Assembly: GCA_017411435.1 (NCBI GenBank)
Contig: JAFQQD010000014.1
Coordinates: forward strand, 1-64,000
Origin: Clostridia bacterium
GTDB taxonomy: Bacteria; Bacillota; Clostridia; UMGS1883
Length of the DNA stretch: 64,000 bases
Direction of reading: 5' to 3'
Part shown: one piece after another, positions 22,286-30,769 of the stretch
Position numbering within the stretch: position 1 is the stretch's first letter
Layout of the letters: each line of letters begins with the position of its first letter
Translations under genes and position numbers: made by a program
Notes under the pieces: model-generated
What the model was told of the DNA's origin: nothing
Seen by the model: only the letters and a program-made list of their open reading frames with translations
Databases searched by the model: none

Positions 22286-24343
22286 ATGCCCCATTATTCA
22301 AAAAATGCAGAAATTTTTGCATGGATGCCCCTTCTGGGATTTGACAAGGACAAAAGGGACAAGGGTGTAGGTCAGCTTGTAAAAAGAATGGGATTTACCC
22401 CCCATGCAGTGTCAGTTTTTCTGTGCCATCCTGATATAGTTCATCATCATGATGGTGTAAAAAAGGTGCGTCAGCTCCCTCCTGACAACTGCTCCTATCA
22501 CGCTAACCCTTATAATGAGGAGCGCCGCCGCCAGGACTGGACGAACAAGGACTTAAAGTGCCTTGCAGACAACCTCAGGAAAAAGGGGATTGAGTCATAC
22601 CTTGGAATTATGGGCATTGACTTTTTCAATGCGCATCATCAGGAATGGCTCTATGACCATACTGAACTGAAAGCACATTTGCGTAATATAAAATGGTCGC
22701 TTAATGTTCTCAAACGGTTTAAGGATGGTACTTATTACGAGGACTTTTTCATAGATAAGCTCTGTCAGACTCTTTCGGATTATGGCTTTGACGGAGTGCA
22801 TGTTACCGATAATTTCTGCCCCAGCGGAGGCGGATGCAATGAGTTTTCCTGCGATATGGTGGGGCAGTTTTATGACTATCTGGGACAGGATATGCCAGAT
22901 GAATTAAAAGCACTGAACGATGAAAGTGAGGAGCATATAAATCTGCGCGGAGACTGGATTTATAAAAATGTGCGTAAAGAGTGGATTGAATTTTTTGCGT
23001 GGCGTTGGGAGCAGTTCTGGAAGAAAATCTGTGACAGACTTCATGCTATCGGCAAGAAAGCATTCGTTCTCGGCTCATATTGCACAGATCCCTTTGCAAC
23101 CCTTTTCTTAAAGGGTGTTGACCTTCGCCGTATTGTAAATGCGGGCGTTGACTACCTTATGACAAATGCCTATGCAAATGCATCAACTATGAGGCATGCA
23201 GGCCGTCCGTGGTCTTATTATGAACATTCTTCAATTTGCTTACTTATTGATGCACATACCGATAAGGGTAAGAAACTGCAGATGCTTGGTGTAAAGGATG
23301 TCAGCGAGGAATGGGATGTTCTTCACCACGCACCAACATTGCTTGAGCGTGATATCACATATATGTCAGGCTATCACAGGCAGACAGAGAAGGAATATAA
23401 GCACAGCCTTGACGGATTTCTTGTGTGCCTTTCAGACGGAATCTATGCCGATGAATGGGAATGGCTCCGTCAGCGGTTTGATGTAGGATTCAAGGATTCT
23501 CCCGAAAAATATATTTCCCCGTCACTTGTCTGGTCAGATACGGCGCACTATGCAATTCTTCCCGAATACCTGAAGACACGCCGTTACACTGCGCATAAGT
23601 GGATGAGTGCACTTGACTGGGAGGGCGCAAACACCGGCTCTGTTGTAAGAAGCGAAAATATAAATGAAAACAGCGGTGACCTTTTTGTCCCCAATTTCGA
23701 TTTGCTTTCTGAGGAGGAGCAGAAGTTCCTTGCCGCATACAAGGGCGGAAGCGTTATTGCAACTGCATCAAAGATGGGAGATTTTTCTCCTGAAAAGCTG
23801 GGCATAAATCCCGATATTTATTTTGAGGACCACGATACACCGTTTATAAATATGGCGTTTGCCTATAATATGGATATTAACGATAAAAGGGCTATTTTAG
23901 ATTTGGTGCGCGAGGATGATGATACCCCTGTTATAGAGGATGTTACAAAGGTTGACGACAGTATCAACACCGTAAGCACTCAGCTTTCTTATCAGAAGGT
24001 TTCAAGCGGTTTTCGGAAAGCCCTTGCAAAGCTTCTTAAAAACAACACCGAAAAGATTTTTGAGGCAAGCCATCCCGTGATTGCTATGAAAATGAAGGAC
24101 GGAGCATTGCGCGTATATGTTATGAACAATGACCGTTTGCGCTACGCTCCTGCGACAATTACTGTAAAAAACGGCGATATTGAAAAAGTAAATGTTGTCA
24201 GCAAATTCCCCGTCCTTCCGGTGAAGTTCTCCGATGAAAAGGTATTTTCTTTCCAGGCGCAGGATTATCCGGGTGAGGAACACACTTTCCGCGTGCTTAC
24301 ACCTCAGGGCGGTGTTTCGGTTGTTGACATCTATCTTAAGTAA
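22286..24343 (+). CDS. Large glycoside hydrolase-like protein of unrecognised family
   Basis: The 685-residue cytoplasmic protein has no family I can name. The first 440 residues look like a TIM barrel (YLGIMGIDFF, DGVHVTDNFCPSGGG, FAWRWEQFW, KAFVLGSYCTDP, VDYLMTNAYAN). Next comes a class I amidotransferase-like segment (LFVPNFDLLSEEEQKFLAAY, then GGSVIATAS), as in GH42 beta-galactosidases, then a C-terminal beta domain. This layout suggests a retaining glycosidase; the inference is from architecture alone. AAAGGAG precedes the ATG at 22286. A GTG-started gene follows after 14 bp. Confidence 0.6.
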   Translation: MPHYSKNAEIFAWMPLLGFDKDKRDKGVGQLVKRMGFTPHAVSVFLCHPDIVHHHDGVKKVRQLPPDNCSYHANPYNEERRRQDWTNKDLKCLADNLRKKGIESYLGIMGIDFFNAHHQEWLYDHTELKAHLRNIKWSLNVLKRFKDGTYYEDFFIDKLCQTLSDYGFDGVHVTDNFCPSGGGCNEFSCDMVGQFYDYLGQDMPDELKALNDESEEHINLRGDWIYKNVRKEWIEFFAWRWEQFWKKICDRLHAIGKKAFVLGSYCTDPFATLFLKGVDLRRIVNAGVDYLMTNAYANASTMRHAGRPWSYYEHSSICLLIDAHTDKGKKLQMLGVKDVSEEWDVLHHAPTLLERDITYMSGYHRQTEKEYKHSLDGFLVCLSDGIYADEWEWLRQRFDVGFKDSPEKYISPSLVWSDTAHYAILPEYLKTRRYTAHKWMSALDWEGANTGSVVRSENINENSGDLFVPNFDLLSEEEQKFLAAYKGGSVIATASKMGDFSPEKLGINPDIYFEDHDTPFINMAFAYNMDINDKRAILDLVREDDDTPVIEDVTKVDDSINTVSTQLSYQKVSSGFRKALAKLLKNNTEKIFEASHPVIAMKMKDGALRVYVMNNDRLRYAPATITVKNGDIEKVNVVSKFPVLPVKFSDEKVFSFQAQDYPGEEHTFRVLTPQGGVSVVDIYLK

Positions 24344-24357
24344 AGGGGACCTTTCTC

Positions 24358-25260
24358 GTGATAGAGCGCAAATTACTTGAAAAACTTGAATTTGAAAGTG
24401 AAGATATTGATTATATCATTAAGTGCGACAAACGGTATGGAAGCAAGATTTCTCCTCTTTCTTCAGAGTTTATGAAGAGTGAAAAATCAGAAAATGAGAG
24501 AAGAGCATTTTCTTCCGAGCTGGTACAAAAGGCAGTAGATACCGCACCCGATTTTGATAATCCTTATATTTTAAGACTTTTATTCTGGCTTTATTGCATC
24601 CCGTATGCAAAAGAGCATTATAAAAAGAAAAACATAAGTGAAGAAATCTTTTTTGATACAATGAAGGACCTTTCCTGTAAAACGCACGAGTGTAAAGAAG
24701 TATTTGGAAAGACAGGCATTTACTATCCGTATTTTTACCTGCATTTTGGGTGCGTATATTTTGCTCTCGGCCGTCTTCAGTTCTGTATTGATACATACGC
24801 TCACGACACATACTCATCAGGCGGATATGTTATAAATAAAGGAGACCGCATATATTCCTGCCACATACCTTCAGGGGACAGGCTGACAGAGGAAAAATGT
24901 ATGCAGTCGCTTCAAAGAGCATATGAGTTCTTTAAGCCTGAACTTAAAGGAAATATTCTTCCCGTTATATGTACTTCATGGCTCTTGTACCCTCCTTACA
25001 TAGAGCGCGTTTTTCCCAAGGGCTCGAATATGGAGAAGTTTGCAAAATTATTCGACATAACGGGGCAGTACGAAACCGGTAGAAGATTTACCGAATGTGA
25101 GAGGATTTTCGGTGTTGCTTTTGAGGGTAGCACAGAAAATTTCCCGTGTGATAATTCCCTCAGAAGAAATATGATTGAGTATATGAATTCAGGAAGACTT
25201 TCAGGGCATGGTATAGGGATAATTTTATATGACGGCATAAAAAGAGAAATAGTAAGATAA
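24358..25260 (+). CDS. Acyltransferase-like protein with GNAT-like C-terminal domain (DUF5596 type)
   Basis: The 300-residue protein shows FALGRLQFCID, HIPSGDRLTEEKCMQSLQRAYEFF and TSWLLYP, a pattern I associate with the acyltransferase/GNAT_C (DUF5596) family found beside carbohydrate genes in Firmicutes. Its reaction is not established. It starts with GTG, with AAAGGGGACC upstream, 14 bp after the glycosidase-like gene, so they form one operon. The CoA-binding loop of classical GNAT enzymes is not obvious. Confidence 0.6.
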   Translation: MIERKLLEKLEFESEDIDYIIKCDKRYGSKISPLSSEFMKSEKSENERRAFSSELVQKAVDTAPDFDNPYILRLLFWLYCIPYAKEHYKKKNISEEIFFDTMKDLSCKTHECKEVFGKTGIYYPYFYLHFGCVYFALGRLQFCIDTYAHDTYSSGGYVINKGDRIYSCHIPSGDRLTEEKCMQSLQRAYEFFKPELKGNILPVICTSWLLYPPYIERVFPKGSNMEKFAKLFDITGQYETGRRFTECERIFGVAFEGSTENFPCDNSLRRNMIEYMNSGRLSGHGIGIILYDGIKREIVR

Positions 25261-25276
25261 AATTTGAGGTTGAGTG

Positions 25277-25305
25277 TTGAAAATTGCTGGTTAAGATGTT
25301 ATAAT
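25277..25305 (+). promoter_or_regulatory. Promoter of the cupin gene
   Basis: TTGAAA (25277-25282), 17 bp, TATAAT (25300-25305). Confidence 0.75.
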
Positions 25306-25326
25306 AGCTCTGTAAGAGGTGATTGT

Positions 25327-25671
25327 ATGTATAAGAAAATCGAGCAGTGTAACACAGATATAAAATACAACAATATAGGCAAGGAAAAAATGTTTATGAC
25401 TGACCTTGCGGATTTTGATATCAAGGATGAGCGTGTAAGGCTTTTTTCTCTCGTACAGGTAAAACCGGGCGAGGAAGTGGAGTACCATATGCATGTCGGC
25501 GAGAGTGAAAATTATGTAATTCTTGCAGGAAAAGGCCTTTACAACGATAACGGAAACAAGGTTGAACTTGAAGCAGGTATGGTGACATATACTCCATCGG
25601 GACAGGGACATTCCTTCAAAAATACCGGCGATGAAATGCTTGTTTTTGTTGCTATGATTCTTGCTGATTAA
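25327..25671 (+). CDS. Small cupin-domain protein
   Basis: The 114-residue single-domain cupin has motif 1 as PGEEVEYHMHVGESENYVIL (metal ligands His, His, Glu) and motif 2 as PSGQGHSFKNTG (His). It therefore has a complete mononuclear metal site. Such proteins are sugar isomerases, dioxygenases or ligand sensors; no specific role can be given. The start at 25327 has AGAGGTG upstream and its own promoter. It ends the carbohydrate island. Confidence 0.85.
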   Translation: MYKKIEQCNTDIKYNNIGKEKMFMTDLADFDIKDERVRLFSLVQVKPGEEVEYHMHVGESENYVILAGKGLYNDNGNKVELEAGMVTYTPSGQGHSFKNTGDEMLVFVAMILAD

Positions 25672-25718
25672 AATATTTTCGTCTTAACAGGGTATACTAC
25701 CTGTGAGGTGATTTTATT

Positions 25719-25847
25719 ATGAAAAAAGATAAAGAGGCCGGAAAGGAAAAAACTGCAACAAATAATCAGTGGATATCTACAGGTCTGGTCCGCCCGACAG
25801 ATAAAAAAGTCAGAAAAGACGGCCCCGGCGGAGAAGACGCAAAATAG
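25719..25847 (+). CDS. Small hydrophilic protein, 42 residues
   Basis: A short reading frame begins MKKDKEAGKEK, contains QWISTGLVRPTDKK and ends GPGGEDAK. GAGGTG lies 9 bases before the ATG. It has 16 charged residues, no membrane segment and no cysteine. The codon use and ribosome site look real, but I do not recognise the family. Confidence 0.55.
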   Translation: MKKDKEAGKEKTATNNQWISTGLVRPTDKKVRKDGPGGEDAK

Positions 25848-25863
25848 AGAGTTTTGTTACATC

Positions 25864-26179
25864 AAAAAGGAGAAATCGATTAAAGCGGCGTTCACATAGG
25901 GATTATTTGTCCAAAAATAGTGATTTTGGCGTATAACTGCGTTAAAAATGCTTGTAATCCGTCAGGATAACTTCACATTTTTGCCTTGTTCTACATCCAA
26001 ACTTACTATTTTTTTAGATGCTTCGCAGTTTTAGAATAGAGATTTTTCGTTTAAGACAAGAAACAAAAATGGCGGAATACTTGCGTATTTCGCCGTTTTT
26101 TTGCGTAGTATTAACGGAAAAGATCAGTCTAAAACCAATTCATCCCTATATGAACGCCGCTAATCGGTTTCTCCTTTTT
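25864..26179. mobile_element. 316-bp element with about 40-bp terminal inverted repeats
   Basis: Left end 25864-25903 and right end 26142-26179 are inverted copies (AAAAAGGAGAAA, CGATT, GCGGCGTTCA, ATAGGGAT) with a few mismatches. Inside lies a terminator-like hairpin (26065-26102). A core around GTAATCCGTCAGGAT (about 25941-25987) recurs inverted in the element at 43346-43624. No transposase and no clear target duplication are seen. Confidence 0.75.
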
Positions 26180-26189
26180 TTCTGTATAC

Positions 26190-26270
26190 GAAATTGAGTG
26201 TTTTTATCGCGAGCGACATTTGTTGGTTTTAAGTTTGGTTGAGACGCGAAATGGGTGAAGCGGCGCGCTT
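26190..26270 (+). repeat. 81-bp dispersed repeat (copy 1)
   Basis: Matches 58560-58640 in inverted orientation at about 71 of 81 positions by eye. The best-kept part reads GACGCGAAATGGGTGAAGCG. The other copy overlaps the 3' end of trmO. Confidence 0.8.
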
Positions 26271-26522
26271 CTTTTTAAGTTTATCTGTCTTAATCCTAGG
26301 TTTCGGGACAGAGATTTCGTTGAAAAAGAGTTTCAAAAATTCCATATAGTTATGATAATTCCATTTACTTGAAGAAGACAGTTATGTATAATAAAATAGA
26401 TATAATTAAGAGCCAAATATCAAACTGACATCGAAATCTGAAGCATTGGAATACTAATGCGAATATATCTATATCTCAAAAAAAGAATTATTTAATAAAT
26501 TTGACAGAAAGGTGTGTTGTGA

Positions 26523-26819
26523 ATGGAAATCAAACAGGCCGCAATGGTCGGAACACTGGAATCCAGTGATATCCAGATCAGTATTTCGCCTAATCCCTCT
26601 AAGGGAATCAGTATCGAGCTGCAAAGCGTTGTAAAAGCTCAGTTCGGCGATGCTATTGTTGCAACTATGACTGAGGTTTTGGAGTCTTTCGGCATTAAAG
26701 ACGCAATTGTAAACGCTGTGGACAGAGGTGCGCTGGAATGGATTATCCGCGCCAGAATGCAATCTGCTTGCTGCAAAGCCACCGGAACACGATTTGACTG
26801 GAAGGGGGAGGACAAATAA
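26523..26819 (+). CDS. citD: Citrate lyase acyl carrier protein (gamma subunit)
   Basis: The 98-residue subunit carries the phosphoribosyl-dephospho-CoA prosthetic arm on the Ser of GTLESSD (Ser14). In the complex it carries the acetyl and citryl thioesters between the alpha and beta subunits. Length and motif are normal for CitD. AAAGGTG precedes the ATG. It is the first gene of an eleven-gene operon and overlaps citE by one base (TAATG). The genes for prosthetic-group synthesis and attachment (citG, citX) and for the ligase (citC) are not in this window. Confidence 0.93.
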   Translation: MEIKQAAMVGTLESSDIQISISPNPSKGISIELQSVVKAQFGDAIVATMTEVLESFGIKDAIVNAVDRGALEWIIRARMQSACCKATGTRFDWKGEDK

Positions 26820-27718
26820 TGCAGACAGCCAAACTTAAAAGAACCTCTCTTTATGTCAGCGGCGCAAGTCCGATTAATATGATTCAGGCTGCATTTTATA
26901 ATGAAGACTGTCTTGTTTACGACCTGGAGGATTCAGTTCCCAATTCGGAAAAGGACGATGCGAGACTCGTTGTGTACAACACAGTCCGCTATCACAGACC
27001 TGCTAACAAGTATGTTATTATCCGTGTAAACGGCATTTATTCTGAGTACATAGACGAAGATCTGGAGGCAGCCGTTCGCGCAAATCCCGATGCAATCCGT
27101 ATTCCCAAGGTGGAATATAAGGAAGAGGTTATCCGTATTTGCCAGCGTATTACCGAAATTGAAAAAGCCGCAGGTATGCAGGTCGGCAAAATTGAGGTCT
27201 GGTGTAATATCGAATCATACCTTGGACTTATCAATGCGTACGAAATTGCAACCGCAGACGAGCGTGTTGTTGCATTGGCACTCGGTGCAGAGGACTTTAC
27301 TGCAAGTATGAAGTCTCACCGTACAAAAGAAGGCCTTGAAATATTCTATGCCCGTAACGCACTTCTTACCGCTTGCCGCCATGCAGGTGTTGAAGCAATC
27401 GATGCGGTATTCTCCGATATCAACGACCTGGAAGGTCTTAAAGAAGATACAGCTCTTACCCGTAACTTGGGTTTTGACGGAAAAACCTGTGTTCATCCCA
27501 GACAGATCGATGTCGTTAATTCTTTCTTCACTCCCAGCAAAAAGGAAATAAAGTACGCACTTCGTGTTCTTCAGGCAGTTGAAGAAGGAAAGAAACAGAA
27601 AAAAGGTGCTGTTACACTCGATGGCAGCATGATAGATAAACCCATGGAGCTTCGTGCAAGAACAACTCTTGCTCAGGCAGAAGCTGCCGGAATTAATGTA
27701 GAGGAGGAGTTACTATGA
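26819..27718 (+). CDS. citE: Citrate (pro-3S)-lyase beta subunit
   Basis: The 299-residue TIM-barrel lyase subunit cleaves citryl-ACP to oxaloacetate and acetyl-ACP; the same fold serves citramalyl and malyl thioesters. Motifs seen: YDLEDSVPNSEKDDAR, RVNGIYSEY, ALALGAEDFTASM (Mg-binding Glu and Asp) and CVHPRQID. It is coupled to citD (1-bp overlap) and citF (4-bp overlap). Sequence alone does not separate citrate from citramalate lyase. Confidence 0.92.
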   Translation: MQTAKLKRTSLYVSGASPINMIQAAFYNEDCLVYDLEDSVPNSEKDDARLVVYNTVRYHRPANKYVIIRVNGIYSEYIDEDLEAAVRANPDAIRIPKVEYKEEVIRICQRITEIEKAAGMQVGKIEVWCNIESYLGLINAYEIATADERVVALALGAEDFTASMKSHRTKEGLEIFYARNALLTACRHAGVEAIDAVFSDINDLEGLKEDTALTRNLGFDGKTCVHPRQIDVVNSFFTPSKKEIKYALRVLQAVEEGKKQKKGAVTLDGSMIDKPMELRARTTLAQAEAAGINVEEELL

Positions 27719-29277
27719 TTAATGCAGTAGGTAGAGAGCTGCCGGAAAAAATCGGCGATTACATAGTAAAGCCTTATGCCGGAGCAAAAGAGACAATTGA
27801 TGCAGAAAAGACTGTAGCATCACGCAGGAAGCCTTCTAAGCGTGCTGTAAATGGAACGAAACTTATGCCCGACCTAAAAGAGGCAATAAAGAAAACAGGC
27901 CTTCGTGACGGAATGACAATTTCTTTCCATCACTGTTTCCGAGAAGGCGATTATATAATCGGTCTTGTGCTTTCAGCAATTAAGGAGCTTGGTATCAAGG
28001 GACTTCGTTTTGCTCCCAGTGCGGTTGTAAATATTAAAAATCCCTCTATTGTGGATTTCGTTAAAGACGGTACGATTAACCGTATTCAGGCAAGCGGTAT
28101 CCGTGGAGAACTCGGCGATGCAGTAGTTGAAGGACTCGAACTTGCTGAGCCTGTTATACTCCGTCCGCACGGTGCCCGTCCTCACACTATCGAAACGGGC
28201 GACCTTTCAATAGATGTGGCATTCATCGGTGCATCTGCAGCGGATGACTTCGGTAACTGTACCGGACAGGTTGGTCCCAATGCCTGCGGTTCTCTTGGTT
28301 ATTCATTTATTGATGCAACCTGTGCCGAAAATGTAGTGGTAATTACTGACAATCTCGTTCCCTATCCCTGTGTGCCCATCTCAATTTCACAGATGTATGT
28401 AGATTATGTGGTAAAGGTTGATCAGATTGGCGATTCAGCAAAGATTGGCGCAGGTGCTGCCCGCAGAACAAAGAATCCGCGTGACCTTCTGATTGCACAG
28501 CGTGCAGCAGATGTTATGGCAGCAAGCCGCCTCTTCAAGGACGGATATTCATTCCAGACAGGCGCAGGTGCAATAAGTATTGCTTGTACAGACTTCCTGG
28601 CTGAACACACGGAAAAAGCAGGAATCGTGGCAAGCTATGCTCTTGGCGGAATGACCGCTAATATAGTTGAAATGCATAAAAAGGGACTTGTAAATACTCT
28701 TTTATGCTCACAGTCTTTTGACGCTGTAGCGGCAAGGGCTATTGTAGAAAACCCCAACATCATTGAAATTGACAATTCAATGTACGCCAATATGTTTAAC
28801 AAGAGTTGCGCTCTTGATAAACTCAATTTCGGTGTTTTAGGAGCACTTGAAATCGATGTGGATTTCAATATCAATATCTTAACCGGTTCAAACGGTGAGA
28901 TGATGTCAGGCATCGGCGGAGGTCCCGATGTTGCAGACGGTGCAGATATTTCTATCGTAACACTTCCCATCGTCCGCGGACGAATTCCCTCTGTAGTAGA
29001 CAGGGTATTTACCTGCTGTACACCCGGTTCTTCAGTAGCAGTTGTTGTTACCGAAGCGGGCATAGCGCTTAACCCCAAGCATAAAAGTTACGAGATGCTC
29101 AAGGAAGACCTTCAGAAGGCAGGAATTAAAACAGTATCTATTGAAGAACTTTTGAAAATTGCCTACTCACTTACAGGTGTACCCAAGCCCATCGAGACAA
29201 CTGACAAAATCACCTGTATCGTAGAATACCGTGACGGAACAGTAATCGATGTTATTCGAGAGATTAAAAGAGATTAA
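27715..29277 (+). CDS. citF: Citrate lyase alpha subunit (citrate:acetyl-ACP transferase)
   Basis: The 520-residue CoA-transferase-like subunit swaps the acetyl group on the carrier protein for citrate. Seen are the N-terminal family start (NAVGRELPEKIGDY), the glycine-rich FQTGAGAISIA, and SGIGGGPDVADGADISIV. Length is typical. ATGA overlap links it to citE. It is the third part of a complete lyase core. With a fumarase-type hydro-lyase and PrpD downstream, the substrate could be citramalate instead of citrate. Confidence 0.92.
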   Translation: MINAVGRELPEKIGDYIVKPYAGAKETIDAEKTVASRRKPSKRAVNGTKLMPDLKEAIKKTGLRDGMTISFHHCFREGDYIIGLVLSAIKELGIKGLRFAPSAVVNIKNPSIVDFVKDGTINRIQASGIRGELGDAVVEGLELAEPVILRPHGARPHTIETGDLSIDVAFIGASAADDFGNCTGQVGPNACGSLGYSFIDATCAENVVVITDNLVPYPCVPISISQMYVDYVVKVDQIGDSAKIGAGAARRTKNPRDLLIAQRAADVMAASRLFKDGYSFQTGAGAISIACTDFLAEHTEKAGIVASYALGGMTANIVEMHKKGLVNTLLCSQSFDAVAARAIVENPNIIEIDNSMYANMFNKSCALDKLNFGVLGALEIDVDFNINILTGSNGEMMSGIGGGPDVADGADISIVTLPIVRGRIPSVVDRVFTCCTPGSSVAVVVTEAGIALNPKHKSYEMLKEDLQKAGIKTVSIEELLKIAYSLTGVPKPIETTDKITCIVEYRDGTVIDVIREIKRD

Positions 29278-29318
29278 TTAAATAAAAATAAAAAATCAAA
29301 ATTCAGGAGGAAAATGTA

Positions 29319-30224
29319 ATGAACACAATGGAAGAAACAAGAAAATTTTTAGAGACACTCGGTCAGCCCGGAGGAGACCTTTATAATCTCCCCGATTCAG
29401 AAAAGCGCTTTGACGACGGTTGTCAGTATCGTTTTGAGGTTCCCGGAATTCAGAGCCCCAGCGTTATGAAAGCACTTCTTGAAGAAGTTGACAGACTTGG
29501 CTTCTACATCCACCGCGTAACACAGACAAAGGGTATCTGGACACTTTCAGACGAAGATATCCAGGGTATGGTTGCACTCGCAAAAGAATATCAGGTAGAA
29601 CTCGTACTCGCAGTTGGTCCCCGTGCTACAACAGATACAAGTGCATCTGTTAAGAGCCCCGAAGGCGTAAGAATGGGCTACCGTCTCCGCGGTCAGGACC
29701 AGGTAGTAAGAGCAATCGAAGATGTACGCCGTGCAGCTCGTCTTGGCGCTCGTACATTCCTTATCTATGATGAAGGTTGTCTCTGGGCACTTGGTAAGGC
29801 TCGTGAAGCAGGTCTTCTTCCCGAAGATTGTAAGTTCAAGATGTCTGCTCACTCAGGTCACGGCAACCCCTGTAGTGCAAAGCTCCTTCAGGATATCGGT
29901 GCTGACTCATTCAATATCGTGCGTGACTATCAGCTTCAGCATCTTGCAGCAGTTCGTAGCGCTATCGACATTCCGATTGACTGTCATACAGAAAACCCCA
30001 CATCTTCAGGTGGTTTCATCCGTCACTACGAAGTTCCCGAAATGATTCGTGTTGCATCTCCCATCTATCTTAAGACAGGTGGCTCAGTTGCACAGACACA
30101 CAGCTGGGATTCTACAGAAGCAGATGCTAAGAAGCGTGCTAAGCAGGTTATGCTCGTTAAGCGTGTAATTGATTCTTACTATCCCGAAGCAACATACTCA
30201 CCCAAGGGATCAATCAAGCACTAA
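29319..30224 (+). CDS. TIM-barrel protein resembling U32-family peptidase-like proteins
   Basis: The 301-residue protein is of unknown function. Repeated beta-alpha units are visible: YRFEVPGIQSPSVMKALLEE, FYIHRVTQTKGIW, VELVLAVGPRATTDTS, TFLIYDEGCLWAL, DIPIDCHTENP, and GGFIRHYEVPEMIRVASPIYLK. I recognise this as a family often labelled U32 peptidase-like, with no proven peptidase activity. AGGAGG precedes the ATG. It stands between citF and the hydro-lyase genes, so it more likely acts on an acid or thioester intermediate than on peptides; that is inference. Confidence 0.55.
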   Translation: MNTMEETRKFLETLGQPGGDLYNLPDSEKRFDDGCQYRFEVPGIQSPSVMKALLEEVDRLGFYIHRVTQTKGIWTLSDEDIQGMVALAKEYQVELVLAVGPRATTDTSASVKSPEGVRMGYRLRGQDQVVRAIEDVRRAARLGARTFLIYDEGCLWALGKAREAGLLPEDCKFKMSAHSGHGNPCSAKLLQDIGADSFNIVRDYQLQHLAAVRSAIDIPIDCHTENPTSSGGFIRHYEVPEMIRVASPIYLKTGGSVAQTHSWDSTEADAKKRAKQVMLVKRVIDSYYPEATYSPKGSIKH

Positions 30225-30249
30225 TCTCTCAAAGAAAGGGATACATATT

Positions 30250-30759
30250 ATGGAAACAAGAACAATAACAGCACCCTTTACTGATGAGGTGTTAAGTTCA
30301 CTCAAGGTGGGGGATATCGTAAATGTGTCCGGCATAATCTATGCCGGACGCGATGCGGTGCTTCCCAAAATCGTTGATATGATTGAAAAAGACACTCTCA
30401 AAGATACTGATATCAACCTTGAAGGCAGTGTGATTTTCCACACTGCAGTAAGTCCCGCAGGTGTAGGCCCCACATCAAGCAACAAGCTTGAAATTGAAGG
30501 TACTATGCCCGAACTTACAAAAGCAGGTATCAGAATGCATTTAGGTAAAGGTGCACTTAAAAAAGAAACAGTAGAAATGTTTAATGAGTACAATGCCGTT
30601 TATGCGGTTATCGCTCCCGTTACAGCACTTCTTAACAGCAAGGTTAAGGCAAAGCGCTGTGTTGCTCATCCTGAGCTTGGTATGGAAGCATTCTACGAAC
30701 TGCAGGTGGAGGAATTCCCCTGCATCATCGCAGCCGCTCACGGCGAAAGTATGTTTTAA
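30250..30759 (+). CDS. Fumarase/L(+)-tartrate dehydratase-type hydro-lyase, beta subunit
   Basis: The 169-residue subunit matches the C-terminal domain of class I fumarases: SGIIYAGRDAVLPK, GPTSSNKLE, MHLGKGAL and HPELGMEAFYELQVEEFP. With the next gene it forms a two-subunit iron-sulfur hydro-lyase that adds or removes water on fumarate, tartrate or mesaconate. The start at 30250 follows AAAGGGA. Subunit order is beta then alpha, 10 bp apart. Confidence 0.88.
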   Translation: METRTITAPFTDEVLSSLKVGDIVNVSGIIYAGRDAVLPKIVDMIEKDTLKDTDINLEGSVIFHTAVSPAGVGPTSSNKLEIEGTMPELTKAGIRMHLGKGALKKETVEMFNEYNAVYAVIAPVTALLNSKVKAKRCVAHPELGMEAFYELQVEEFPCIIAAAHGESMF

Positions 30760-30769
30760 GGGGGTTAGT

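Larger units (their letters stand above)
25848..26522. other. Gene-free gap with two repeat elements
   Basis: It holds the 316-bp element with terminal inverted repeats (25864-26179), an 81-bp dispersed repeat (26190-26270), and the leader of the citrate-lyase operon. A TATAAT at 26390-26395 with TG upstream (TATGTATAAT) is the best promoter candidate there. No coding sequence is credible. Confidence 0.7.

Noticed and set aside
26819-29277. Assignment of citDEF strictly to citrate
   Set aside because: Motifs do not separate citrate lyase from citramalate lyase; gene symbols follow the family, and the substrate is left open.
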